From positions 1 through 64,000 of the forward strand of contig KN832903.1 in assembly GCA_000827325.1 (NCBI GenBank): a stretch of 64,000 nucleotides of DNA, given 5' to 3'. The position numbers were made by a program, and so were the translations under genes. The stretch is from Oidiodendron maius Zn. Its lineage: Eukaryota; Ascomycota; Leotiomycetes; Myxotrichaceae. Positions 24,350 to 35,385 of this stretch are shown in pieces. A model generated the notes under the pieces. It ran no database searches. It was not told the origin of the DNA and was given only the letters and a program-made list of their open reading frames with translations. Every line of letters begins with the position of its first letter. Position 1 is the stretch's first letter.

Positions 24350-24527
24350 TGTTTATATCACTCTAGTAATACTGTATATATAATATAGGGTCAAAAAGGT
24401 TAGTTGAATTAGTTGTTATTATTCTAAAGGTAAGGCTACTACCTTGCTATTAATATATTCGCTTTCCTGGTGTATTGTTCACCCATTCCATATAAGTTGA
24501 CCTGATCCGATTCGCCTTGGTTATACA
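24350..24527 (-). repeat. 5' LTR of the Ty1/copia element
   Basis: The 178-bp repeat begins TGTTTATATCACTCT and ends GGTTATACA on the plus strand. It is followed by CTATT at 24,528-24,532, matching the duplication at the other end. Confidence 0.85.
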
Positions 24528-24599
24528 CTATTAATAAGAGAAATATCAAGAAATGTCTACTAGTATAGCTAGTGGATTTCTTTAGATATAGATTCTCAA

Positions 24600-24955
24600 C
24601 TCAGCTAGATTGGCCGCCGTTAATACTAGGCAGAATTTCGGGGCTTGCAGGTAGAGGAAGGAAGAGTCTCACCAAGGGAAATAAGCAAATCAGGAGGAGG
24701 TACGACAAGAGTCAGGCATATTAGAGGGGCGATGCAGATATTAGCGTCGGATTCCAGAGCGGCCGAGATGGGGGGATAGCGAGGACTCTGATGGGGTGCA
24801 GCCGGGTGGACAGTAGGCAAGCAGTCGAAAGTTGAGAAAGAAGTTGAGGAGGGAAGCAGAGGGCGATATGGAAGCGGCGTTGGATTTATACTTGAGGTGC
24901 GCAGATTTCCACATCCAGGGGTGCAGCTTCCTGAAGCTGAATCACTGACATGAAT
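24600..24955 (-). other. GC-normal island next to the transposon nest, possibly an orphaned gene start
   Basis: After the decayed repeat DNA the composition becomes normal for about 350 bp. On the minus strand a pyrimidine-rich run (24,810-24,870, CTCTGCTTCCCTCCTCAACT) is followed by a 64-codon frame that lacks an ATG. This is what the promoter and 5' leader of a minus-strand gene looks like, but no downstream coding sequence follows because the transposon nest begins. Nothing more can be said. Confidence 0.3.
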
Positions 24956-24959
24956 TTTA

Positions 24960-25500
24960 TTATAATATACTAGTAAATATTAAAACTCTAACTTTAATGG
25001 TAGTAGCTTTTATCTAAAGCTGTATATTGGCTAATATAGCTAAATTATTAATATCTAAGTAATAAAGAGATAATTATATAGGAAATTAAGATATTAAAGT
25101 AGATTTAGTCTATAAAAGAAAGGGTTAGAGCTTAACTTAAGATAATATCCCTTTAGCTATATCTAGTCTCTAAAAGTATAAGGCTCTCTATAGTATAGAT
25201 AGAGTAAAAGTTAAGTAACTAAGGTAGGTCCTTCTCCTCTAGTGGAATTTTTCTTAGATAAACAGTTATAGTAATAGAAAATATCTCTAGTATTTTATTG
25301 TATTTTCCTATTAGATTATAAGAGATAATACCCTGTTTTTCTTTAGCGTTGCCTTTAAGTTTATAAGTATAGACCTAGAAAGGCACCGATCTAGTTAGGG
25401 GCACTATATTAATAGATAGTGCTATTAAGAAAATATACTCTTGAAAGCAACTGTACCTTTTTTTGAACAGTTCTAATACTATCAGAACTGTACCTCCAGG
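24960..25500. repeat. AT-rich decayed segment
   Basis: Another AT-rich stretch without open frames, probably RIP-decayed repeat. At its end a perfect inverted repeat, ACAGTTCT-N9-AGAACTGT, lies at 25,467-25,491. Confidence 0.5.
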
Positions 25501-26133
25501 TTCTAACAACTACTAAAGATAGTTGATGCAGAAGAAAGGAAGTTTCGAAGAACGACATGCTGAAGGGGAAGCCGATTTTGCAAGCGACAGTAGTTGCCCC
25601 AGTGGAGCATTGCTCAATATTCCATTTATGTCCGAGAAAAGATAACGGTACTACGAAAGAGGTTAGAGGGAAAATTGCCTTGGCACACCGTGAGGCCAGG
25701 AGCGGATATGCGGGAATTGATAACCTTTCACGCCCACTTTGACATTACATGGCCGGCTTTCACAGACGCTAGAAAGCACCGCATGCCACGTACTTTTAAG
25801 ACTGTTGCTAGAGGCATTAAATGTGTTGCTGTATTGAGAAGACAATGTACTAAGAGGACAAGAGATCGAGGAAATAAATAGCAATATAGGTGAAGAAGAA
25901 GGGAGGAAGAGGCTTCGGGAGGAAAGTGGAAGGATAAATTATCGTTTAAACAAACTGTTAGATCTACAAAACTCTAATACTGACAGTAGTGCTCACTTTG
26001 CCTTGCTCCTGCGCCGTAGCAAATGTGAACACCTTTCTTCCACAAAAGTGACAGTTGCACGTACATATGGACACCTCCGACTTTCTGGAAGGATTCTAAC
26101 TTTGGGGAAATTTGGGATGATCAATATCAAATT
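25501..26133. other. Intergenic, unrecognised
   Basis: Normal composition. A 95-codon plus-strand frame (25,594-25,881) overlaps two other frames and has no recognisable motif, so it is not called as a gene. This is the 3' flank of the arrestin gene. Confidence 0.35.
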
Positions 26134-27939
26134 CTAGCTTGCTTGGACTGATACGGCAGCGACATAATCAGGTAGCACTGCGGAAGAAGCTGGCGATGGT
26201 ATAGGTGCTCGAAGTGCTGTAGAGTACGAGGGGACTTTGTTGATATCGCCAACATCAGGATAATCCAAATGCTCAGGAGTATCCTGGCTACTGGTGAGGT
26301 ACATGACTCCGCCATAATTTTCATCATATGTATGGCCGTTAAGACCGCCGATGTGTTCCGCTTGATGGGGCCTGTAGTCGGAAAGGCCAGAACCCCCGTT
26401 AACCGTACGGTTTCTAGAGCGCAATCCACTGAGCCTCCTTCTAAGATCTGTATTTCGAGGCGTAGTGTCGAAGCTTGGTAGTGTGAATGAAAATATCAAG
26501 GGAGGGGTACTAGTCGGGTAGACACTGCCATCAAGCGGCCCCAAATTTTCTAGCAAACCGGATCGGCCAGGGTTGTAGACGGGGGAACTTATTCTAGACT
26601 GAGACTCAGGAGTCGTTCCGTCTGATTGATCTGTACTGGGGTAAAGCAGGTCTAGAATGTGCTTCCCATATTGTGGCGGTGGATGCAGAATTATGTCGGC
26701 AACTTGCAATCTTTGTTGAGCCTGGCTGCGGAGACATCCATCTGTGTTAAGAGATAGGTTTGGAGAGATGAAAATAGTTATAGGCAGAGTTGCACGGAGC
26801 TGATATTTGTTAGAATTACTCAGCAGGACAATGCAATTATAAATGAACATACTTCTGAGATATGCCCATCAGGATTGTGCAAAGCAAGGCGGCATTTAAC
26901 ACTGTGTCGTATTTTAATCCCCCAAACATCTGCATCTTGTACACATCTGCGAAATTGTTTCGGCAATGGAAGCATCTTCCCTAAGGCATAGCCATCCTGG
27001 CCATTTTCGTCTAGTATATGGTGCTCGTCGTTGTTGAGTTCGAATTCCCACGAATCCACATCCCTTTGGCGTGTGGAACTCTTCTCGGTATTCGAAGTAG
27101 CTTCCAGCGGAGTGAACTCTTGAGATTCATGTAGAACACAACTTATCGTACCCATCCTTAGACCTTTGAGCAAAGGAGTGAACCACATCTCTATCGGTAT
27201 CGCAGTCCCAAAAGCAACGGCCCTTTGGGGAAGTCGAAACTGATAGTCGATCTTATTAGACCACACATCTTCTACCGTTACGGGATGTCCCAGCTCTAGT
27301 AAAGTTGGGTCCGGCGTTCGAACAATTCGTACAGGCTTCGAAACGTGCATGTTCTGTCCTAGCTTGCCTCTCATAACTGTAGCCTCTAATTTGTATGTGA
27401 TATGACTATTAGTCAGTCCTTCAATAGTCTCCGCCATCGATCCATTCATCACAAGCTCAAACGGCCATTCATAATTCCCTGGCGGCAGAACCGTTTCTTT
27501 GTTGAATTGGTCATGGTGACCACCGCCAACGAAAGATGGCCACTTGTGGCTAAATATCTCCGTCGACTTCTCAACCAAATGAGAGAAAGGCCGTGTATCT
27601 ATGACTTTATCTTTGCCTTTGTCCTTCCATCTACAAATGCCTGTCAATGCTCTGCCATGTGTCCGCCAGATCTCTGAAGGTAGAACGTACCCAATCACTA
27701 AATTGCCCGTCATCCGCAGATGGACATCCTTGACTTTGAGTGCCACAGGTAGACACAATACCACGACGCCCCGAAGTAGCTGGTTCGCGTTCTCGATGCA
27801 ATTTACAACGATGACTTCACTATCGAGGCTTTCCACTATTAGCAGCTGGTCGGCATCAATGCAGCATCACACACCGTATTTCGAAGAGAGAAGCGCTGGT
27901 CCGACCCGCCATCCCGCCAAATGTGTTCATTTTTAGCAT
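26134..27939 (-). CDS. Arrestin-like adaptor (CreD/ART type)
   Basis: Alpha-arrestins recruit HECT ubiquitin ligases (Rsp5/HulA) to plasma-membrane transporters for endocytosis. Three exons close in frame: 27,939-27,873, 27,835-26,853 and 26,799-26,134, giving 571 residues (an in-frame ATG 3 codons later is equally possible). The first intron is only 37 nt (GTGTGATG...CTAATAG), and splicing it restores the family motif LFEIRLESLDSEVIVV. The arrestin N-domain covers about residues 18-170 and the C-domain about 190-370. PPPQY is a PY motif for WW-domain binding, and the tail has VPSYSTALRAP and LPDYVAAVS, as in CreD and its relatives. The gene appears intact and probably unrelated to the cluster. 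The second intron (26,852-26,800) has GTATGT...CAG ends. Confidence 0.82.
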
Positions 27940-28935
27940 GTTGTGAGTCTATCTCAGAACCCAAGGACGCAAAAGAACGTCATTGTCTTGAATGCTGCAA
28001 GGCTCGTACAGGCGCACGCTATATCTCGATGTCTCTCACAATCTTCGGCATTGGTAGCAACTTCTATGATCTCTTTCAGCCCCAGTGTCATATGACCGAG
28101 TTTGGGTCCGAACAGCATCCGAGCAGCAGCGGCATTTCTCTTATCTGAAGATGCTAGATGTCAAATATCCACTCCACGCCAGCCAATATCCCTTCCACAC
28201 CAGCCGCACCTCCCGCTTAGCAAGTAGATTTCGCCAATAGAATCTACTAACAGATCAGCCATTACTGTACGAGGAAGTATTCCGGTAATAAATGATCTAT
28301 TCATAACTAGCGCTTACTTAACTCAGCTTGATGGCGAGAGCCAAATACTTTTCGACGACAACTCAGCGAGGGCAGTAGCTACCTGTTGAGGGGATAAATC
28401 CTACGCGCCATTCGGTATTCCTGAGGGCTTGGCGCAACTTATTCCCATTTCAAGATAGGACCTCGACAGCGTTGAGGCTGCGAAGAATTAATACGCCATC
28501 TGACGGTTTAAGCCAGCCAGCCACGGCAAAATGAGGTGAGCATGATGTGGCTGCGGTGGGTTGTCATCCTGTCAATCAATTACACGTTACATGTCACATT
28601 GAACCTCCCTGTCAGGATTACGAGCATTGCAGCGCTAAACTTAATACGGCTATAATTACAACCTATCGGTAATAGCCCCTACAGGTTATACAGGCAGAAC
28701 AATGAACCGTAAAGGGCACGTAAATACAGCTGTACAGGGCGTGTAAGAGCTTTAACTTAATTAAGGATATAACCCTCTGGCTTTGGGGTTTATATGCTTC
28801 TAGAGTTAGGCTTCAATCCACCGGATTAGGTATCAATTATATATGCAATTTCTGACCCTCCCAGTCTACTTCAGGTCCAACGAGAGAACTTTGTCACCAC
28901 GTCTACACACCAGCTGCATAATGATATAGGGGAGC
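27940..28935. other. Intergenic
   Basis: This includes the arrestin promoter. A 75-codon frame near 27,921-28,148 is not supported. AT content rises toward 28,800. No RNA gene seen. Confidence 0.4.
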
Positions 28936-28939
28936 TACC

Positions 28940-29190
28940 TAGCCGGGTTTCTTGGATCTCATGTGGTGCAACAGCTGATTTCACGAGGGGAGCAATTAGT
29001 CGCAGTTTATGATTTACTTCAACCTAGTGAGGACGAAAAAATTGCGGGCGTTAAGTACTACACTTGGGACAATATTGATAAGGTGAGAACAGAGCAAAGG
29101 TCTTAGGACAGGCTTTCCTTCATCTAGGTAAGGAAGATATTGGACTATGAGCCGAAGACTACCATGCAAGAAGGAATTCGACGCTCTGTT
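28940..29190 (+). pseudogene. NAD-dependent epimerase/3-beta-HSD-type dehydrogenase remnant
   Basis: Around 28,945-29,085 the plus strand reads AGFLGSHVVQQLISRGEQLV and then AVYDLLQPSEDEKIAGVKYY, the Rossmann start of extended short-chain dehydrogenases (sterol 3-dehydrogenase type). Some 45 bp later (29,127-29,190) it reads RKILDYEPKTTMQEGIRRSV, the family's C-terminal motif (LGY.P...LEEGLR.TV). Family members have about 250 residues between these blocks, including the catalytic YxxxK, and none of that is here. This is an internally deleted gene remnant. Confidence 0.6.
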
Positions 29191-29447
29191 ATCGTAGGTT
29201 ACCTCGTATATCGTAGTGTGTAATCTTATAAAATATTTTGGAAATGAAGGTTTATTTCGTCATGAGGTATGAGCAAAATAGTTTCTTGAATATATTAATC
29301 CGGTTATTCGAGGTCGCATGCACGGCATCGGTATCAACGGATTCTGTGACACGTATGGCATTTTGATCTCGCGATTCTCACACTTTTATTTGTCCAAGTA
29401 TATGTTTGACCAGGATTGGATCATCAATCCACATACTCTTACACAAT

Positions 29448-32154
29448 CTATACAGCGGCCTTCGCAATCTCGTGCTTGACCCATTCTGTCAAGCCCCCCT
29501 TCGCAATGATCTCTTGTAGATTCTCTGGGAATTGGCCGACCTTCTCCTCCCAGCATTCTCCATCCTTACCCTCTTGCACTTTGATGGTGCTCCGGGCGAT
29601 GTCCCACGTTAGGGTCCAGCCTGTCCGCCGTGTCGGCACCTTCTCCGATGAGGGGAAAGCGGCGCGAAGACGCTCAACAAGCCGCGGTACCTCCATTCCT
29701 AAGAGCGCATTGTTGATGCTATTGCGGGCAAAAATACTGGAGAAGCTCCCGGCTACGACGAGCGGGATTTGCCTGGCAAGGATGGCTGTTGCTGCTTGCT
29801 CTCTTGATGAGCCGCAGCCAAAGTTATATCCCGATACAAGGATATCATTGGGCTTAGCGATTGAGCCGAAGTCTGGGTCATAGTTCGACATGCAGATCTC
29901 CGCCATACCCTCTTTCGTGATATCATCCTGATAGGTCCATTTTCCGGCATATATGTTGTCGGTCTGGAGAACATCAATGTCAGAATGAGAGGCTCAATGG
30001 AAATAAATCGGGGTAACTCTCACATCAAGGTTCTCGGCGTCGAGGAATAAAATCTCACCACTGATATTCTTGGGAAAGCCGGGAAGTATCCGAGTCGCCT
30101 CCTTTGCGGCGTCGTCGCCCTGGAGAACAGAAGACTCAACACGGTCGATGAGAGAATCTAGCTGTTCGACAGCGCTCTCGAGCCCACTTAGAGGGGATGC
30201 CGGTGAGCCAGTACCATAACCGAACTCGATGCCGTTGAGGTTCTCGGAGGTCTTATATACGCCGGTACCTGAAATCTTACCACTAAGAGCGCTAGCGGCT
30301 ACCACCTCAGGACTGGCAAGGTACGATTGGGCGACTAGTAACACAGTCAGTCAATCTCCTGCGAAGATCTCCAAGCATGGTGAGGGGACTGACGTCTCGA
30401 GCCCATCCGGCCCTTGAAGTTACGATTTGAGCTAGAGATTCCGACATCGCCTTCTTCCAACAAGCCTTGGCCCAGCCCAATGCAAGGCCCGCAAGCAGCA
30501 GGAAGAGGGATCGCGCCAGCATCAAGTAATGCTTGCCAGCTACCTTCCTTCTCGGCGATCTTCTGCTCAGTGGTCGAAGCGGCCGCGATATAGAGCTGAA
30601 CATGGTCCGCGATTTTGGGAATCTCCATGCTGCCGCTGGCCTTGGCAGCATCCTGGAAGACTTTCGCTGCAGCCTTCAGGTCAGAGCTCCGTGAGTTGGT
30701 ACAGCTTACAATGTAAGCCTTATCAACTTTGATGTTTTTCGGGGCAAGCTCGCTGAGCGGGGTCGTAATCTTCACAGAGTTTGGTCCCGTTATCTGAGGC
30801 GAGATGGAAGAGAGAGAAATGTATAGCTTCTTGGCATACTGTGCTCCAGGATCAGCTTGGATATGCGTAGGGTCGGCGTAGAGCTGATCGATCTTGTCGT
30901 GTGTGAGCCTCTCCCGAGTCGTCCGGTCCTCGTAGGTCGCTGCCTCTGTAGCCTTATTTCGTAGCCAGCGCTCTAGAGTCTTATCAATCGGGAACTATAT
31001 CATATAAGGCGTTAGACATGGATGAAGTAGTATAATAAATACATATGAACATACCATTGCAGAAGTCGCACCCCACTCCGTCGACATGTTACTGATGGTA
31101 AGTCGATCATCAATAGAGAGGCTAGCCATGGTCTCCTCCGAGCCAACAAACTCAACACTATGGTTAAGTACATCCGCAGGGAAAAGCCCGCAGAGCGCTA
31201 GGATGACGTCCTTTCCAGTCACACCGGTCGGCAATGTTCCCGTAAGCGTAACCTGTGTGACAGGAGGAACTTGGAACCAACTCTTGCCCGTTGCCCAGAT
31301 TGAAGCTCCATCTGTTCTCACCACGGCGACCCCCAGGGATCCTATGCCTCCATACATGTTGCTATGGCTATCCGAGCCAACGCACAATGTACCTGGCCAA
31401 ACGAAGAGCTCTTCAACCTGAGGAGATTAGCACAGCCTGAATGCGGAGTCTATATGGGCGCATACCATGACTTGGTGGCCGATCGCATAGCCCGCGGGGA
31501 AAAAAGCTACACCGTGTTCCTTGGCAAATGCCTCGATCAACTCGTATTTACGGAGATTGGCTTCGCTCTTCAATTGAACTTGGTGGTCAATCGCGAAGAC
31601 CGGCTGCGTCGGGTCCTCGATTCGTGTAGCGTTCATCGACCTGTTTTAGTCAACCAAATATTCTAAAGTCGCATCCCAATACATGAAACATCTGTAAAAG
31701 CAATTGATTCGGGGAGCCCTGACATGAATTTCTGGGCAATCGGCCAGGTATTATCGTGACTGAGACACCTATGAGGTCGTATCTGAACGTAGTCGCCGCT
31801 GCGAACGAGCTTGCCTCCTGGCAGACCAACTGCATGGCGATGCACGATCTTCTCCGTGAGGGTTTGGGGTTTCTTGCTTTCGGAATGGTTGTTGCCAAGG
31901 GTGGGAATCCCCGTTACTTTGTTCGACGAAACTGTTGCTCGAGCAATGGCTGTAGTGGTCAATGAGCGACGAGGGGAGTGCTGATGGCATCGCAAGCGGA
32001 CGATATGTTGAGTGTAGAGGCATCGACTAGACAGGCGGCCAGTGGCGCGGCCGAGCGAGCGAGCCCAAGGGGCGGCTGCAATCTGAGAACGTCAGTTCAC
32101 TGGGAAAAGATAATCTGACAAGCATGCGGAGTCACTCACCGCTTCACACGGCAT
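29448..32154 (-). CDS. Homoaconitase-like enzyme (LysF/Lys4 type), likely mitochondrial
   Basis: Homoaconitase isomerises homocitrate-type 2-hydroxy acids in lysine synthesis. Seven exons close in frame to 779 residues, usual for the family: 32,154-32,140, 32,082-31,724, 31,640-31,466, 31,417-31,055, 30,994-30,394, 30,334-30,024 and 29,963-29,448. The N-terminus is Arg/Ser/Ala-rich with few acidic residues, as in a mitochondrial presequence. Then come [11 protein letters not shown], the substrate loop [15 protein letters not shown], and [16 protein letters not shown]. The three iron-sulphur cysteines are present (Cys402 in SCTNSR; Cys472 and Cys475 in CGPC), as is the C-terminal swivel domain with [12 protein letters not shown]. 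It sits next to the cluster AHAS. It could be the housekeeping lysine enzyme, or a paralogue acting on the tertiary hydroxy-acid precursor of the cluster product. No CGG-N7-CGG motif is in its promoter. Confidence 0.88.
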
Positions 32155-33064
32155 CGTGGACCATCAGAACGGCGCAGGGCTTTAGGAATGATTGATCTCG
32201 TGGGTAAATAGAATGACTTGGAGTTGAAAATTATATTTTTCCCGATAGCCTGAAGCCTAAGGCTCAAAGTGGGTCCATGGTCTCACAGGGATCTGGATCT
32301 GACAATGGACGAGGTTCAGGCGACAATGACCCGCCTCCCGGTAGCATTGGACTACTTGTAGAAGAATATTCTTCAAATCTATCCTTGTGGATTTGCTTCC
32401 ATCATCGGCACAGTCCTCATTGAAAGCTTGCTTTCTCTTCTGGATTTTGGGTTTACTGCTCAGTCAGTCTGCGTCACGTGCTACACCTTAAGCGATTGGC
32501 TGTAGACATTTTGCAGTAACCTGACATGGATTAATATTAATCCGCCCCCAACCTGCCCATAAAGCTCATACCTCCCTTTCTGTAATACCTATTGGTGTAT
32601 TGTTTAAGCTACTGATGTCATCACCCCCAAAAGGGTTATTAAGATCAATCAGGTCGTCTCTCTTACGCGCTATGTCTCCCTACGCGTTTGTAGTCCTTAT
32701 GCGTTTGCTCTCCTTTCACATTTGCTTTCCTACTATTCACAGTTTCTAATACGTAGCATCCCCGTCACAAACTTAGCGCACGCCACTCCCTTAGCCAAAA
32801 GCGGGCAATCCCAGGCAGATCCGAGTCCCCCAGTGTAGATTTTTCTTCTCAACTGCAATATCCAATCAGGAAACCTTTCCGGTCTCCGAAAGTACCATTT
32901 TATGTGACTTGGAGGAACTGTGCGAACACTGATGAATCCCTCCATAGCAAATCTCGTCTCGCCATGGGCAGATAACTAGGTTCTAGCATGGCCAGGCAGA
33001 CCTCGGTTGTGAATGGCTCCCAAAATCCAAGAGAGATTACAGAAATAGTCAAAAGCCGCGTCCC
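32155..33064. promoter_or_regulatory. Promoter region of the homoaconitase gene; 3' flank of AHAS
   Basis: About 900 bp with no gene. A CCG-N4-CCG pair lies near 32,887-32,897, but there is no CGG-N7-CGG. A 70-codon frame (32,733-32,945) has no motif. Confidence 0.4.
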
Positions 33065-35385
33065 TTAACCGTGGAGGCCACATGTGCGCTCCCGCATCAG
33101 CTCGCGCCGCTTCTTGTCTGAAGCTGTTGTCTTTGTTAGCAAGTGCTTTCTGGATCAACACAGGTTAGAGGGCAAAGCCTACCGCTATCCCAGGCAATAA
33201 ATTCGTGCAGGGCTGCTCCAGTTGGGACCATTGGCAGCACGGGTACCTTCTTGTCTGTAACTACCTCCAACAGGGCCGGGCCCTCGGTATTGATGAGCCA
33301 TTTGAGGTTGTCGACTACATCATCAGGCTCCACCACGCGACGGTGCTGGACACCCATCGCGTCCGACAGCTTCATAAAGTCAGGGTTTCGGTGGTGTGTG
33401 TGCGCGTAGCGATCCTGATAGAAGAGATTCTGCCACTGGGTCACCATGCCCTGCTCCTCGTTATTGAGCACGATAACCTTGATGCCAATATTGAACTGTA
33501 CCGCCGTCGATAGCTCAGTCAAGGTCATACCGAACGAAGCGTCGCCATCGATATCAATAACAAGAGCGTCAGGCCGTGCCACTTTGGCGCCAATGGCTGC
33601 CGGCAGGCCAAAGCCCATCGTACCTAGGCCGCCGGAGGTAACTATACTGCGGGGGTACCGCCAACGGAAGTGCTGGGCCACCCACATCTGATGTTGGCCT
33701 ACACCAGTCGCGATGATAGTCTGTTGTTTCTGGACTGCTACAAGCTTACTCAATTCCTCGATTACAGTCTGAGGCTTAATCAGCCCCGCTCGCTCAGCCC
33801 GCTCGTAGTGTGAAAGGGGCCACTTCTTCTTCCAGGCATAAATTTGGTCAAACCATGCTTGTCGATCTCTAATAGACTTAACCTGGGGTAAAAGGAGTTT
33901 GAGGTTGGTAGCGATGTCGCCCACTACGGATTCGGTTGTTTGGACAACCTTATTAATATTCTTTGGCAAGATCTCAAAATGGACAATACCTCCACGGCCC
34001 TCGATAGCCGCAGCCCTAGCGCCCGGAGCAAACTTAGCAATATTGCCAGTTACTCGGTCATCAAAGCGGCCACCAAGGGCAATTATAAGGTCCGCTTCCT
34101 GCATAGCCATATTGGCATAGGCTGATCCGTGCATACCAAGCATGTGGAGGGATTTCTTATCAAGCTCATCAAAGGCACCAAGACCATGTAAGGTAGTTGT
34201 CACAGGGATATAGCTTTTGTCCGCAAGGGCCTTTAGCATTTCTGGACCGTCCTTAGAGCAAATAATACCCTGGCCAGCATAGATAACAGGCTTCTGGGCA
34301 ATATTAATAAGGTGGGCCACAGTCTTGATAGACCGGTCTAGCTGCTTCTTATTACGCTCCACGGCCGCCTCATCACTGAACGTGTGTGGAAGAGCCGATG
34401 TAGTAGCGATAGGGCGCCTCAAGATTCCTGCCGTGATGTCCTTAGGAAGATCCACTAGCACGGGCCCAGGTCTTCCGCTTGTGGCAATCTCGAAAGCTTC
34501 GTTTATTCTCCTGGGTATTTCCGCGACGCTTTTGACCATAACATTCCACTTGGTGCAAGCCCGCGAGATGCCGATAATATCAGCCTCCTGGAAGGCATCG
34601 CTTCCTATCGCGCCTGTGACGACCTGGCCAGAGAAAACGACCATGGGTGTTCCGTCAGCCATAGCATCGGCCATCGGAGTAATAACATTAGTAGCACCGG
34701 GTCCAGAAGTGACAAGGACCACACCAGGTTTTCCAGAGGCCCGGGCATAACCTTCAGCCATGTGGCCGGCCCCCTGCTCATGTCTCGGAAGGATGAAGTC
34801 AAAGTGGTCTGAGTTGTAAATAGCATCGAAGACGGGGAGAATGGCACCGCCAGGGTATCCGACTGGATCGTTAGCCCCATATTCTGCGGGAACCGGATGG
34901 ACAACTGGAGGCATACATATATGCTTCACGTCATGCCTAATCATCATTTTGTGAAAGATCTCTCCTCCAGTCATCCCAATGAACCTATATTCGCACCATT
35001 AGTGTTGCCGAATCCACGAGTGGTAGAGGCGGGCGGTCAACGTACGATTCGTCCATTTCGCTGCTGCGAGGGCCAGTCAGATGTTGAACATGGTCTTTTT
35101 TGATAGCATTGAATGACGAGCTGGGCGTTGGTCGTACGACAATATCCTCGATGTACCTACTCACACGTCAAGAGATGGCTGCGAACACTTAATACTTGAT
35201 ACTTACGGAGTGTGTGACTTGGCAGCCGCGGAGGCGCTCTGTTTCCTAACGTTTGAAGGCAACCTCCGCGCAGTCTTGAGGGCAGAAATAGTGGATGAAG
35301 AAGTAAACGAACGTGGGAGATATAACTGAGGTTGTGAAACTGCCTTCCTCTGGATGAGGCTTGCCTGGGCGGATTGGAGCATCAT
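33065..35385 (-). CDS. Acetohydroxyacid synthase catalytic subunit, likely self-resistance copy
   Basis: AHAS (acetolactate synthase, Ilv2/IlvB) is the ThDP/FAD enzyme of the first common step of Val/Leu/Ile synthesis, in mitochondria. Five exons close in frame to 684 residues: 35,385-35,207, 35,120-35,046, 34,984-34,917, 34,862-33,183 and 33,117-33,065. The last intron (33,182-33,118, branch GCTAAC) must be spliced to give the normal family end DKKRRELMRERTCGLHG. A basic presequence precedes FIGMTGGEIFHKMM. Present are YPGGAILPVFDAIY, the catalytic Glu in RHEQGAGHMAEGYA, the ThDP motif GDAS...LNNEEQGMVTQWQ, and the herbicide-pocket Trp. Val189 replaces the near-invariant Pro of GQVP (Arabidopsis Pro197, yeast Pro192), a classical target-site resistance position. 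Its place between biosynthetic genes suggests self-protection against an AHAS-inhibiting product. Confidence 0.93.

Larger units (their letters stand above)
16419..24527 (-). mobile_element. Degraded Ty1/copia LTR retrotransposon, with a MULE nested inside
   Basis: The element is bounded by two 178-bp LTRs in the same orientation and by a perfect 5-bp target duplication, CTATT, at 16,414-16,418 and 24,528-24,532. Total length is 8,109 bp; without the nested MULE and its target duplication it is about 5.4 kb, usual for Ty1/copia. The coding strand is minus. A reverse-transcriptase segment is readable (17,838-18,248), with RNase H-like sequence on the 3' LTR side and integrase/gag-like sequence on the 5' side. 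The element is broken many times throughout and is a fossil. The LTRs differ at roughly 14 sites, all transitions, so RIP rather than time dominates and an age cannot be taken from divergence. Confidence 0.85.

Noticed and set aside
25467-25491. ACAGTTCT-N9-AGAACTGT palindrome as an operator
   Set aside because: It lies at the edge of decayed repeat DNA with no supported gene nearby; more likely a transposon-end relic.
33136-33182. Unspliced AHAS C-terminus ending LCPLTCVDPESTC
   Set aside because: Splicing 33,182-33,118 (GTAGGC donor, GCTAAC branch, CAG acceptor) restores the conserved family end and closes the whole model at 684 residues, so the altered tail is an artefact.
33183-34862. 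Other herbicide-site changes in AHAS (Trp574, Ala122, Asp376 and Ala205 equivalents)
   Set aside because: All are unchanged. A Thr in LPMVPTGAALHEF near the Ser653 position is not the usual fungal residue but is too variable among fungi to weigh.
34915-34974. Apparent 18-residue insertion in AHAS after VKHI
   Set aside because: It is a 54-nt intron (GTATGC...CTAACGATCCAG); removing it restores VKHIFGYPGGA.
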